This document shows, one piece after another, positions 42,880 to 55,063 of a DNA stretch of 64,000 bases. The stretch is taken from positions 10,832,604 to 10,896,603 of the forward strand of contig NC_061078.1 in assembly GCF_021917145.1 (NCBI RefSeq). The letters run 5' to 3'. The notes beneath the pieces were generated by a model. That model saw nothing but the letters and a program-made list of their open reading frames with translations, searched no databases and was not told the origin of the DNA. The stretch comes from Hypomesus transpacificus. Lineage: Eukaryota; Chordata; Actinopteri; Osmeriformes; Osmeridae. Every line of letters begins with the position of its first letter. The stretch's first letter is position 1. Made by a program: the position numbers and the translations under genes.

Positions 42880-45800
42880 CAGCAATAGTTAATGCGAGCA
42901 TGTGTCAGCGCAAGAGCAATATTCTTTTTAAAACAGCCTGTTCGAATTGGGAAGCATGCACCCTGCATGCAAGCGTTCACATAACAGCTCTGGTGGATAT
43001 ACTATACAAAAAGCGAACTAGGCTAGTATCTACTGTTGCTACCTCTCTTTAGCCACTTTACTCTGGATCAGTGTTGGTTGCATGATTGAGGGGAGTTGCA
43101 CAGTTCTCCTCGTCTAGACTTGTAGAGTCGGCCCTGGCCCTCTCCCTGGACAGTGGTGCTCCATCAGAGGGCCAACAAAAAGAGATTAGACCATGTCGCT
43201 AATGACCTCTGGGCTGAATGAAATTCCCCAAACACTGAAATGATCCTAATGTGACTGCCAGTCAGGCATGACCTCAGTACCTGTATCTACCACTGGACTG
43301 GGAAGTGAGTAATGTGTGTCATTACAACAACTGTAATAAACACCTTTCAGCCCCAATTTAATTATTCACCAACTCTAATTACTTTGGGGGGTTGTTGGAC
43401 AGCAGGTTTCAGCAGGTTCGAGGAGTGTTTAATGTCAGAGTGAGCCAATCAATAAAGCACAGGACAGATATGAGATGTGGGCGAAGGAGCACTGAGACGA
43501 CCTGTGACGGAGGCTGTGGGTGGAGGGCCCTGTAACAGTGGAAAATATCCTCATTTTATTGTCTCATAAAACACTGCAAAACATACCCCTCTTCCAATAC
43601 CAGTTTAATCACTAGTTGAGTCATACAAAAACTGATGAAAAAGGAGTTTTCTAAAAGTGATGTGTGACATTTCACTAATGAATCTTCCTGTGAATAGACT
43701 GCAAGATTTCCCTGTTTATCACTCTGCAGTGTTTGCATATGGTTTTTCCTCCATGCAACTTTTCTGTCTCCTTATACAAAGAGCACACACATGTGGAAAT
43801 ACCATCTTAATTGTTATTCTCTTCTTATTTGTGGCTGTATGCAGCTTTGTGCATTTTGGGAATGACTTGGGGAACCCCTGTGGTAATCTATTAGTGGGAC
43901 ACTGTGATAGGAGTAAAATATGCCCTAAAAATGCATGATACATCTACTTTAACTAATATTCTGACAGTCTTATCTGGCAGTGTCTGGATTATTGCCTATT
44001 TTTCAACCAAAACTCAACAAGAGCAGCCAAAAATCAATAACGTCTCCCAGAAGGAAACTTGAAGTCTCCCAAGCACTGACAGGAACTCTTTCCTTCTTGA
44101 TGTGTTCAATCTGGGTTTTCTCAACCATATAAATCATCTAGTCAAGTCTTAAAAGATAAAACTGGAATTTTAAACTGTTTAAACAGTTTGTTCTGGCTGT
44201 GATTGATTCAGAATAAAATACAAAATATTTGAATAATTATTGATAAATGAGACTGAATCGTTTAACAAAAAGGAAGAATTCCCTTATCCACCATCTGGAC
44301 TCCAGTGTTGATTCCAAACTTGTTTACACATCCATGCACTGAGGTTGTCTAGTCTAGTTCAACAGAAACACAAAACAGGGTGTGTGCATGTAGTATGTGC
44401 CTGTGTGCATGTGTGCACAAGCAGGATAAATACAAATTCTCATCAATATTGTTAAAGCCTGACGACACTGCAATTAGTTGCTTTACAGTGCAATTACAGA
44501 TCTATAGCATGTCATTTGTTTCGAACACATAAAGAGTGTGTAGGCAGACAGAAAGAGAAAGCATCTATGCTCAGAACCTTTAATTACCTCACAATGACGC
44601 ACAAGGGTGTGACTGTGGGCCACAGGGCTGACAGGACGAGGCTGCCTCAGCGTACAAGGAACACTGATCCAATGAGCAGAGCACTGCTCTCCTGGCCTGG
44701 GGCCTCAGAGGACGACAAAAGGGCATAATTCCTCATAAACAAATGATCCTTATTTTTGGCTCTACTATTATTACACAGCATTGTGCTGACAACACAACTA
44801 CAGAAGGCTTATACCCTGCAATGAGCCAATGCCAAATGATTGATTGTCTTCAGTCTTGACTCGTGTTTTTATGTTTTCACCAACCCACACATTTAGCATT
44901 AAAATCACTATGTAGAGATCTCTACAGTCTTACAGTAATGGAGTCAAAACAGCAGCATTTGAATGCTGGGAGCTGACAGGCCTGTGGATTCATCACACGC
45001 TCCGCCCACACAACTGGGAAACACAACGGGTTTATCTTCTGAATTATGCATCAGTACAAAATGCTTCAATAATGTCACAAATAGAGATGAATAGGTATTC
45101 AAGGAGTTTTCATTATGTTTATTATTTGATAACCAAAAGTGAGGAGATTTGTTTTGACATGATGAATATACAGTCATCTTGAGAGCATGAACTGCATCAA
45201 GACTTGAGCTAAGTGAGAGGAGAGCTGGAATGGGAGGATGGGAAGACCAGTGTTGGGGCATCTTATGGAATCTCAAGTTGACCTCCTTCATTCTTAGGGT
45301 CACTTGGCACAGTTCTTTAGGATCTAATTGGAACAAATATACATTTCTCAACAGTGTCTATTGGTGGCAGAACAAGGATAAACAACCCTGTGTGGACTCT
45401 GTCGCTTCTCAACTGCTCTTTTTTTTTTTTTTTTTAGTTTGATCAGTGTCTGTCTGTACACAAAAACCCTAGAGAAACCAGTGATTTGGCACCCTGCTGG
45501 TTTAAACACAACCCATCACGTCCGAATATACTTCTCTGATTGGAGTAGCACTGTAGAACACCTGTCTTGCTACGAATCATCTTGAATCACTAATATAGAC
45601 CTGTTTGTCCCCTGATCCCTCATTTGAGCTACAAGGTGCCCTTTGGTTTCTGACAAGACTGATAGTTCCTTTAGGTGGTCTTAGTGGAAGATAAGATGAA
45701 AAAGCACTTTATCAATACCCACCAAGCCAGGGAAATGTATTCACATAGAAGTATTTGGGGCTGGAGCAAAGCACCACAAGCCCGAGGAGGGTAAGACTCT

Positions 45801-46325
45801 CTGTCTATGAATTCTCATTCCATAGAGCCACAAGCCACATGTCACAGACTTTAATGAAATGTAATATAATTTCTAATCTTTAAGAGAAACTGATTTAGCA
45901 GCTAGCAGGCTAGAACAGCTTTGTCCTCCTTATAACACAATCAGACTGATAGAGGCCACATGCCTCGATGACTCATGCAGGCAGGACTTTGAAGAAGCTC
46001 TTAAGAGACTAAGGGCTGGAAATGCAGATGTCTGACGGAGATCTGGTGCACATACTGTACATATTGTTTAATTCTTCATTCTGGCTTGATGACCACCAAA
46101 TGTGATAGTGGCAATTAATGAACACATCTGCATTGAATTCAAGCAGAAACCAGCAGCATATCCTACTCCAGATGTAATTAAATGTGAGTCACAGATAGAG
46201 TCACTATGAGATAGGGATATGGCGGCCGGGCAGGAGTTACAATTCAGTCTGGGTCTGGAAAAAGGCATTCAATCACATCCACACTCATCTGATTAGCTTG
46301 AATTGAGTTAGATAGATAAATAGAA

Positions 46326-46443
46326 AAAAGGAGAGAGACAGAGAGAGAGAGAAAATGATAGAAGAAAAGAGAGAGAAAGAGACAGCAAGAGAAAGAGAGA
46401 GAAAGAGGGAGAGATAGAAAGAGGGTAAGAGTTAGAGATTGAG
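46326..46443. repeat. GA-rich purine tract
   Basis: A 118-bp GAGA/GAAAGAG-rich purine run between the CART genes. Seen directly. Confidence 0.9.
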
Positions 46444-49270
46444 GACAGGCTTCACTTTACCCCCTTTTCTTTTTCTGTAGTTTCTCTCCTCTCTGACACC
46501 ATGCTCCATATAAGGTTTGTTTTGCCAGCGTAAAGGCTTCCACTAACGAGGCACCTCAGTGACAGGGGCATGTCTATGTGTAATTACGGCTGTGGACAGA
46601 GATAGCTCTTCCTCTCTTGATTAAAGTGTCCCTCTCGCTCTCCCATCTCTCGTCATATTCCTTCACCTATCCTCACCCTCAGGTCTGATGTTACTCAGCT
46701 CCATAAGAGCAAAGCAAGAAAAGCCAATCAAAAAAAATATATATATATAAAGACTGGAAGGTCTATAACGTATGAAAGCTTAACATTCTAGCTTTCTAAG
46801 TTTCATACTTTTAACTTAACAAATACCAACACTTCATGCCTTGATGACGCACTACAGTGCAGTTTAGCTGTTGAAAGTCTTGGATCTGTAACAAAGTAAA
46901 CCTCATTCAGATTCAGAACAAGTGGGAGATAATCACACACTCCTTCACTGAATCAATTGCAGCACAAGGTCATAAGCTGTAAACTGGTCATTAGAACTCT
47001 GAAAAGTGTGTGAGAGAGGAACAGCAAGTTAGCAACCCCTGGCCCTTACCAACAGAGGACAAAGGAGGTTTTACTGAGACTGACAGAGGAGGTTGGGTAT
47101 TGTTAAGGAGATGGAGGAAGGAATAAATAGAAAAGAGAAATAATGAAGGCGGTTCTCTCCCACACATCAGTGCATTTCAGTTGGGAATTGACTTCAAAGA
47201 CAGGAAGCCAACATTGAAAAAAAACATACTCATTCTCTCACACACACTGATAGACCTACACTAACAATACATACTAACTATGATTCTACAGCATGGACAC
47301 TCAGATATCTTACACAAACACATCCACTCATTTCTACACACACTCACATACACTTCAACTTGCAGACAAAATAATTAGAGCCTTTGAAACAAAAAATATT
47401 GCAATTATCTAAAACTTTTCTGTCTGGTCAACAAGACAAAGAAAGAGTAGAGGGAAGTTTGTTTTCTGCAATGCAGAGGAACCCAAATCTCTGCAGTACG
47501 TAAAGTCAAGATTATAGATGCAATAGTTAGACTATGTTTTGTGGTTCCCAGCTGCCGTGTGGGGACGTGAGTCATGGTGGAGCTCACAGCTGTTCCAAGT
47601 GAGAGGAACAGTGAGAGTTCAGCTCTCAGCCATGAGAATGGCTGCTTATTCTCAGCAGGGTCTCATAGATTCCACTTCATTTATTTTCTGTGTCACTCAA
47701 ATTCCTTCACCCCTGAAGTGTTGTCCCCCTGATCCCATATTTTTTTGCGTACACTTACCATTTTAAAATCTGATCAATGTTCTAACCCTGTGCCCCCACT
47801 CTGCATCCCGCACTCGTGTGTGCTCTTTGTATCAATGTGTTTGGTTTATTACATGCTCTTCATGTGTAATACAATACTTCTGACTATCATTGTGTACGGC
47901 TGTTTTGAGAGTTCCAAGCCCCTTGGGATGATTTGTCTGTCCTCGTTAATCATGACGTGGGCAGTGACTTGGACCTTCAGGTTCATTTTACATACATGGA
48001 CACACTCCAAAAAAGTGTCTCAGAATGTATCCATGTGAACTTGTTTGATTTACGGAGGAAACAACGATAGGATGTAAGAGGTTTGCTTAAAACAGGCTCT
48101 CTAGACAGCCATTAACCAAACATAGCAGTGAGTTAAACAAAGACAGTGGGTTTGGAGCAAAACTTGCCAGTTTGATTATCTGGCTCAAGGATTTGAGGTA
48201 TTTTTGTGCTCATGGTGTGTGGGTTGGCCCAAGGCACCTCACTAATCAATTGGCTTGACATTGTTGATATCCTTGTAATGGTGCTTTGATGTTTAGGAAA
48301 ACAGTTGGTCAAAATACTTACTGAATATCTACTGATATCTATCACTCGAACAATGGCAAATCTAAACCACAAATCACAGTCACATAAAGAATAGGCTGTC
48401 CACAGTCCACAAAACATGAAACAATATGAACTTGCTAATACATTTTTTGGTCTATGTAATAATTTTCTTAAGGGCCAACAGGAAATGTCTTTGTACCTTA
48501 GGAAATAAAAACATTTCTGGAGACTAAAACTGTAATTGGGGAAAGAGAAATGAGTCATCCAGCCTCGAGCACAATCAAAGCTGCTTCTCCTTTCTGTCTC
48601 TGCTGACAGATAGGAAGCAGGGAACGTTCAAGAAAGGGATCAAAGCTGTTTGATGGTTTTATGTTAGCCAACTCAGTTGAAAAAAAAACTTGATGGGCTG
48701 TCAACTTAGATCATTAGGAATACAAGTCGATATTCAATAGGAAAGTTTATTTGTCTCGCCATTTCATAAATATGGTGATTTGTAATTTACAGTTTCCCAA
48801 ATGAGACTGTAAATTGCCACAGTAAATTGATCACTATATGGTAATGTCGCCTATATATTTAAATAAATGCCAGTTCATTTGCCAACGATGAAGGAAATAA
48901 TGAACCAACTTAGAATAAACAAAATAACAATATTGAGACGAGGTATATTTTAGTACATCAACGCATTTTAATGAGGCATTTGGAACACAATTCCACAACA
49001 TGATTGTGGTATAGGCTTTATTGTGTAGAATTGAATTGCACATTTTAAAACATTGTTTAATCTGTTAACATAATACATATGCTCCATCTGCCCTTTCCAG
49101 GACCCGTCAATTATGAAATTACTAGATGTTAGGCCCAAATCCGTCGAGATAAAACATACAAAACAAATAGTACGTTTATTTCGACCGCATTCTTAAGGCA
49201 TAATGTTAGATAGCATATCAATGGCCTCTTTTGGTATCCACCCAATGACAGTCAAGTAACTTTTATGCAA

Positions 49271-49372
49271 TGACTCACCACCCCCGCTGCGCTTCTTACG
49301 CATGAAAAATCAATGGTAAAGGTGGAGCAAAAGGAGTCGCCAGGAAGCGGCAAGTGTTAAATCAGATATAAA
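49271..49372 (+). promoter_or_regulatory. cartpt: Promoter of the canonical CART gene
   Basis: TATAAA lies at 49367-49372, 94 bp before the start codon, which predicts transcription starting near 49398 and a 5' UTR of about 70 bases. An AP-1-like TGACTCA is at 49271-49277. Sites were read by eye. Confidence 0.55.
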
Positions 49373-49465
49373 GTCTGTGGATTGCAGGGAACTGGGTATT
49401 TGAAGTGGATTTCTTGGAGAGAGAAGACAACAACTAAGAATCAAATCCCTGTGTACACTGGGACC

Positions 49466-50110
49466 ATGGAGAGCTCTAGACTATGGACAAGAGTGTTATT
49501 TTGTGCTGCGCTGCTGTCCATCGTTCTCGGTGCTGAAATTGACGACTCGGATTCGGAAATAAACCTTGACACAAGAGCCTTGCGGGATTTCTACCCCAAA
49601 GATCCCAACTTGACCAATGAAAAACAGCTTGTAAGTTTATTTTACAAATAAGATCATTTTGACATTACAAATGTTGATTGAGCAATGGTCAGGAATATAG
49701 ATGTTTATAATTGTATTGTATATATTTCAACAGCTTGGTGCACTACAAGACGTTCTTGAAAAGCTGCAGACAAAACGACTATCAATGTGGGAAAAGAAAT
49801 TTGGTCAAGTTCCAACGGTAAATAAGCAAAATCTTTCTGAATTGAGACTCAAAAAACAAAAAAAGTTATTATCCAATCAACTGTGATCTAAACGTAATTT
49901 CATAACTTTGTAAAATGCTTTGTATTGGTTATTCACCATTGGTTGGTCTTATTATTGTTACAAAGATCTAACCATTTCGTTACATTCTCCATCTCTTTTC
50001 AGTGCGACGTTGGAGAGCAATGTGCGGTGAGAAAAGGAGCACGAATTGGGAAAATGTGTGACTGTCCTCGTGGAGCATTCTGTAACTTTTTCCTGCTCAA
50101 GTGCTTGTGA
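49466..50110 (+). CDS. cartpt: CART neuropeptide precursor (cocaine- and amphetamine-regulated transcript), canonical copy
   Basis: Exons 49466-49630, 49734-49817 and 50003-50110 join in phase 0 to 118 residues (human 116). Signal peptide: [20 protein letters not shown], with likely cleavage at LG-A. Exon 2 carries [20 protein letters not shown] and KKFGQVPT, keeping both dibasic sites (KR and KK) used by prohormone convertases. Exon 3 encodes the six-cysteine domain [20 protein letters not shown] followed by [15 protein letters not shown], almost the mammalian sequence. The start has an ACCATGG context. AATAAA is at 50327-50332. It lies 10.8 kb downstream of the divergent copy in the same orientation with the same three-exon layout and phases. 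Confidence 0.95.
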
Positions 50111-50859
50111 ACTTATGCTTTTTGAATGTAAGTGGACCAGTCGGGAAGCTATTGAAATATTGTTATATCATGGTCTATGTGATCTTTATAATATATTTTT
50201 CATTACAAGGTGTGCTTATCAGGAGAAAGACAGATTGCATTTTGAAAGATTGTCTATCCAAAAAGGTGTTTGAACTTGAAATATTTTATTTTCCACTATA
50301 TATTACAGTACTCTAATATGACTTAAAATAAAAGGTGTTACATATTGTTTTGTAAAGCAGTCTGCGTGGTCTCTGTTCAATGAGTTCGTCTAGATTCAGG
50401 TGGAAATATGAGGTGCCTAATTTTTGTACTGCGCAGTAAGATAAGGACATGAGTGTTCAGACTCGGCGTCCCTCGATTTGTATTATTTTCAGATTTTAGA
50501 TAAGAGCCTCCTGTGTCATGTACTATTTGTTTTCAATTACCTGTGAACTTAAAAATAAAACAGTGTTGTTCAATAGTGGGTAAAGTCTAAACTCCATTTC
50601 CATTTTTCTACATATAAGGTCATTTATAACCAACAGGCCTCTTACTGGTTTAAGGAAATATCTGGGCTCAAATCATATACAACACTGTTTTACATACGAA
50701 ACGTATTTGAATAAAGCCTGCTAATCAGGTGGAAAGGTAAATATTGATTGTGTAATTAAACTGCAGCCCTATACATTGCATCTGACATGGACAACATGCA
50801 ATCAGTAAGGGTAGACTTAGGGAGAGATCTCACAATAAAACACTTGAGGGTTTAGGTTT

Positions 50860-50940
50860 GTTGGGTGCTGATTTGTGGACAGTTGTGAAGCCCTCTGTGA
50901 CTTTGCTAAAAGAGCTATACAAATGAAAAAACAACAACAT
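50860..50940 (+). mobile_element. Short L2-like LINE 3' tail
   Basis: The words GTGAAGCCCTCTGTGACTTT and AAAGAGCTATACAAATGAAA follow the common fish L2 3' end (GTAAAGC..CTTGAGA...GGCGCTATATAAATAAA). The fragment is under 100 bp, so assignment is tentative. Confidence 0.5.
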
Positions 50941-50983
50941 TCAATTAGTCCATTCACAATGCCTAGATACGTTCACCGTCAGG

Positions 50984-51039
50984 TACAGTACCAATCAAAA
51001 GTTTGGGGAAATGTGTCCAAACTTTTGACTGGTACTGTA
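50984..51039. mobile_element. Minimal Tc1-like palindrome (56 bp)
   Basis: Two near-perfect 26-base arms (outer words TACAGTACCA and TGGTACTGTA, inner word CAAAAGTTTGG and its complement) separated by a few bases. Only the terminal repeats of a Tc1-like element remain, head to head. Confidence 0.8.
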
Positions 51040-53647
51040 TTTGAAAAAAACATTGGAGGAATTCTCATTTACCACCTTGAATGTTTCTGCTCTGCTTGCC
51101 TTAAACCATCAAACCACCAGGAAGCACCAAATTGCCCTTATAACATCAGAATGATTAACCTCTCACTTCCATCTCTGTCTCTTTCCTTCAAATATGCCCA
51201 GATTGTCTCTCCCAGTATCCATCTGTCCTCATGTAAGCTGACAGGCCAATCTCTTATTAGCAACTTGGTGGCACAATGCAGAACTCCCAAGTCACAAATA
51301 ACCTTCGGCCCCAGACATGAACAATATGTTAACTCGGTCCATTTGACGCCAGTTCGGGTGTGGCTTATAGAAGTTGCCCATTTGACGAAGTCAGCAGCGA
51401 CCTAAAGCAACAAAGACAAGTGGACAAATATTCTGGATTGTCAATCAAGTCAGCCACCCACATGTATGCCGTCTCTATGTGTTAGTGTCATTGGGGGTTA
51501 TTATTATCTAATGCATGGCCTACGGGAGACTCCAAAGTTGGTGGAGCAGAAGGATGGTCTGTTCACTTCCAAAAACCAGGGCGGGTTAAGGACGCTATGT
51601 CCAAGAGTACGTCATTGTGTTTATTTGACATATCCTGCAACGTGTTTACTGACATGACACCCCAAACGAAATACATAAAATATATATAGCAAAATATATA
51701 GCAAAATATACAAAGATGACCTTGAATCTCTTCTTCATCCTTGTGTAGTATGTGGTGTCTGTATCCACTCAGACAGCGATGACAGGCCCTATGATGTGGC
51801 AATGATTCTGATTAAATTGTGATAACTGACCAAACAAACGTGAAAATGGTTTTAGTTTCATACACTGATACTTTGTCAAATAAAACAATCACCAGTGAAG
51901 CTGTCATTTCGGGAGCTATAAATCACTATCAGTTTGCTGCTTTGGTAGTTTGCTTTTTAAGCTGTATACTTTTCTGAGCAGCAGTGTCCTTGCGGGTGGC
52001 CTAATGAAGTGTCAAGAGTACCCCCTGTGAGTCAGTAATTATCCATGGCAAGGTGAAGCCTGTACTGGAGTTTAAAAAAACCTCAGGGTCAAGAAGAGGA
52101 CACGTCATGAACACGTCAGTCAAACCACATTGGAGCTCTAACTTGATTCACCTTCCTTAACAGCAGCCTAACACCTATTAGCTGTGAATAACAAGCATCC
52201 GAGGTGTGTGTCTAATTGGGTTTGGGAGGAAGCGCCAGGAAACACAATTACTTGTTAGAGGGATAGCTGTCTCTCCGGACTCGGGATGTAGAATTGTTGC
52301 CTGAACACATTCAGCATGTCAGTTGCATTTAATTACCTTAATACAGTACTTGTCAGGATTAACATGAGCTTTGGATGAAAGGTTTAAGGTGCATAACCAG
52401 CTACCTGTATTCAATAAGGTGTGTGACAGGCTGACAAGACACTATGCATTAGGTCAGCGATAAGGCAAATCACAGTATTTTAAAACGATGGTAACAGAAG
52501 AATACAAACTAGTGTTCACATTGTAAAAATGTATGTTTTGGTGAGATCTTAACAAAGTCATAAGAAAAAGACCATAATGTGTGGCCCTCTACTGGTTAAT
52601 AATGTTATGTCTACAATAAGAATCAGAATCAGGGTACACTATTCCTTACATTATTTTTATTTACAAAAATATAGAAACAGGAGAACTTATAGAAATATAC
52701 CGTAACACAGAACATTGTGGGAATTTTTGTTTCAATGGAACTGTAGCAATGTATTTAATTCAGCGAAGCACACACAAGAAGCATTTTTCTCTCATTCTGA
52801 AAGTGTTTTTAACTTGGCTTTATGTACATCTTCTCTATCAGAACTGAACCATAACACAAGCCAACAGGTTCTCAACACAGTACGTACAATTGAGTGGTTT
52901 CTAAGTCAACGCCAGATGCTGAGATGAAAACAAAAGCTTGCACCCATGTAGACAGGGATCGGAACATTTTAAATAAACATAATGAAATGATAAGTATTCT
53001 ACTGTGACAAGTATTTTATGAATTCAAACATTTATCTCCAGACTATTTCTGTGATTGGTAATTGAAACAGTACGAGTGTAATTAAAACTCACACAAAAGG
53101 CTAAACAAATTCAAGCATCAATAGAGGCCTTTTCTAATAGCGTCTCTAACGAGTCTCATCAGCAGCATACCTTCTGTTCATATTAAAGTAGATATCTACC
53201 TCTGGAGCTGACTGATGTACATAGCAACCACATCATATCTAGTCATGCTTTAGTGAGCTCATTTGACTTGTAAAGTCATAAAATGACAAAAGGCAAATGG
53301 ATACTGCAGACAAAGATTTCACACAAGGCAATCATGCCCATCAACCTAAATTCTAAGGTGTAACTGCTGATGAAAATTATAATAGTTATATGGTGCCAAT
53401 TAAAAATCAAACCCATTTTAAGCAGCAGTCCCAACAAACCTTAATTCTTACAAGTGAGTTTAAATGTCTCAAAAAGTAAAAGAACTTGGCGTAGGCTATT
53501 CAAAAAAACAACAACAAAAATAATGTTTATAATAAAATGCAAAACATGGTGATATATAGCCAATTCTTTTTTACACTGCTGTACTTTTTCCATGACTTTC
53601 AATCCACCAGTGATTTACACAGTGTCTTAACGCCACTCCTGGCTTTG

Positions 53648-55063
53648 CTATGATAACCCATCTCCCTGTTGCTCTGCCTGAAAGGGATAGCTGAGAGCAG
53701 GTGGAAAGACCGGGTTCCTGGGCTGGTCATCAACCAGAACCAAATCCTCCACGTCCCTCCCCCGGAAGCGCCGCCTGCAGATCTTCACAGTCACTTTGCG
53801 CCCCTGGAATGCCTTCAAGGCCTCTTTAGAGGCCATGGCCTTGGCGGCGGCCTCATCGCGCCCGTACCCTGTACCCATGTAGACATTCTGACAGCGTAGC
53901 TCACACACCTGGCCCTCCTTCTGTGTGCGGCCCGCGGGCAGATCTGGGATGTCCTTCAAAGGCACGAACACACAGCTCAGAGTCTCCTTAGATGACTCCA
54001 CACACCCCTGCAGGATCTCAAAGTGATCCAGGTTAGGACCGAAGCCCCCGGCTGACACCAGTTTCCAGGCAACTGCCTTGTAGAGGCGGTTGAAGAATGG
54101 CTGGTGATCGGCTGGGGCCTGTGGAGGAGGACCCGACTTCTGACCTCGTCCACTTGCCCTCCCACCAGCCTCATTAGGGCCGGCCTTGCTCCTCTTCCCA
54201 CAGCTGTCAGCATCACCCCCTGAGAAACACATTGTTAGTGGGAGAAGCCTCACAACAATCTTTTTTCACCTGAAAGCGGATGTATTAGAGGTATGGGGTG
54301 TATATGGACCTCATAACGTTTGGATAATTGGTTCAAAACAAAGCAGCTTCAGGATGTTCTGGTGGGAAATCAATCAGGGTATCATCTATCATCTAGTTTA
54401 ACAATGGGCCCCACTTCCTCAGAAATTGCTGTTCGAATTTTGTTGATAAGCTTAGACGTACAGTAACTAAATCTACTGGTAAGGTAATGCTCTCTTTCAT
54501 CACAATGTTTGTACCACAAGCTAAAATCACACTATCAGCACGTTATCATTCACTTTGATGTACCTGGGGCACCCGGTCTCTTTCCTCTCGCCATGATCTC
54601 ATCCCTTGTTGTTCGAACTGGAGCATCCCTGACAATGATTCCATCGGCCATCTCTTTGATTTTGTCCATGACAGGCTGAGGATATCTGAGGGATAAGAGA
54701 AGACATGGATTAGTTCCCTTCACCTTGTCTGAACCATATTAACTTTTAGGTATGCTTCAGGGATAGCAGTTAGGAAAAGCTTAGTCTAAAGTAATGATGT
54801 GTGTCGTCTACATACTTGCAACCCATGAAAACATGGTTGGCCCAAACCATGGAGAGCGAGAGCAGTTTGTCCATGCTCGGGTTGCTGACTCCTGGCTGGA
54901 CTGCTGGGAAGGTCTCCATGTTCCTCAAGAGGAATTCTTGTCTGGCATTCCATTGTTTGTGTGTCTCACATAATCCCCTGAGAGACTCCACCCACTGGGT
55001 CAGGTGAGGGTTCTGACCAAGGTACTCTGACACAATGTCTTCTCCACTTTTTCCTTCTGCCAT
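53648..55063 (-). CDS. cdkn2aip: CDKN2A-interacting protein (CARF), compact form
   Basis: CDKN2AIP is a nuclear protein that binds ARF and p53 pathway components and, through its XTBD domain, the exoribonuclease XRN2. Exons 54816-55063, 54564-54685 and 53648-54219 join in phase to 313 residues. Residues about 10-120 form the XTBD: EYLGQNPHLTQWVESLRG, RQEFLLRN, SMVWANHVFMGCKYP and DAPVRTTRDEIMARGK. After a short linker the double-stranded-RNA-binding C-terminus follows: QPFFNRLYKAVAWKLVSAGG, VCELRCQNVYMGTGYGRDEA and AKAMASKEALKAF, then VKICRRRFRGRDVEDLVLVD as in human. Human CDKN2AIP has 580 residues; here the long serine-rich middle is cut to about 40 residues. Start ATG at 55063-55061 opens MAEGKSGED. 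It is head to head with tubgcp4. Confidence 0.93.

Larger units (their letters stand above)
38694..49465. other. Intergenic region between the two CART genes
   Basis: About 10.7 kb of AT-rich DNA with no convincing gene. The first 260 bp are the 3' UTR of the upstream CART gene. It holds a perfect Tc1-like palindrome (42846-42879), a TCTC tract near 41815-41925, a GA-rich tract at 46326-46443, and a non-repetitive stretch rich in TAAT cores at 45890-46270 that may be regulatory. Small open frames show no domains or usable gene structure. Confidence 0.7.
50111..53647. other. Intergenic region between the canonical CART gene and cdkn2aip
   Basis: The first 220 bp are the CART 3' UTR, and the right end is the likely cdkn2aip 3' UTR (sense-strand AATAAA at 52661-52656). 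Between them lie an L2-like tail (50860-50940), a Tc1-like palindrome (50984-51039), and a non-repetitive stretch at 52000-52350 rich in short AT-core motifs (AGTAATTATCC, CTAATTGGG, ACAATTACTTG). No convincing gene is seen. Confidence 0.65.

Noticed and set aside
50875..51405. Plus-strand 176-codon open frame.
   Set aside because: It overlaps the L2-like tail and the Tc1-like palindrome, so it is transposon-derived noise.
54566..54566. A possible missing fourth exon of cdkn2aip carrying the serine-rich region.
   Set aside because: The introns on both sides are 344 bp and 130 bp, hold no serine-rich frame, and the existing phases join without it.
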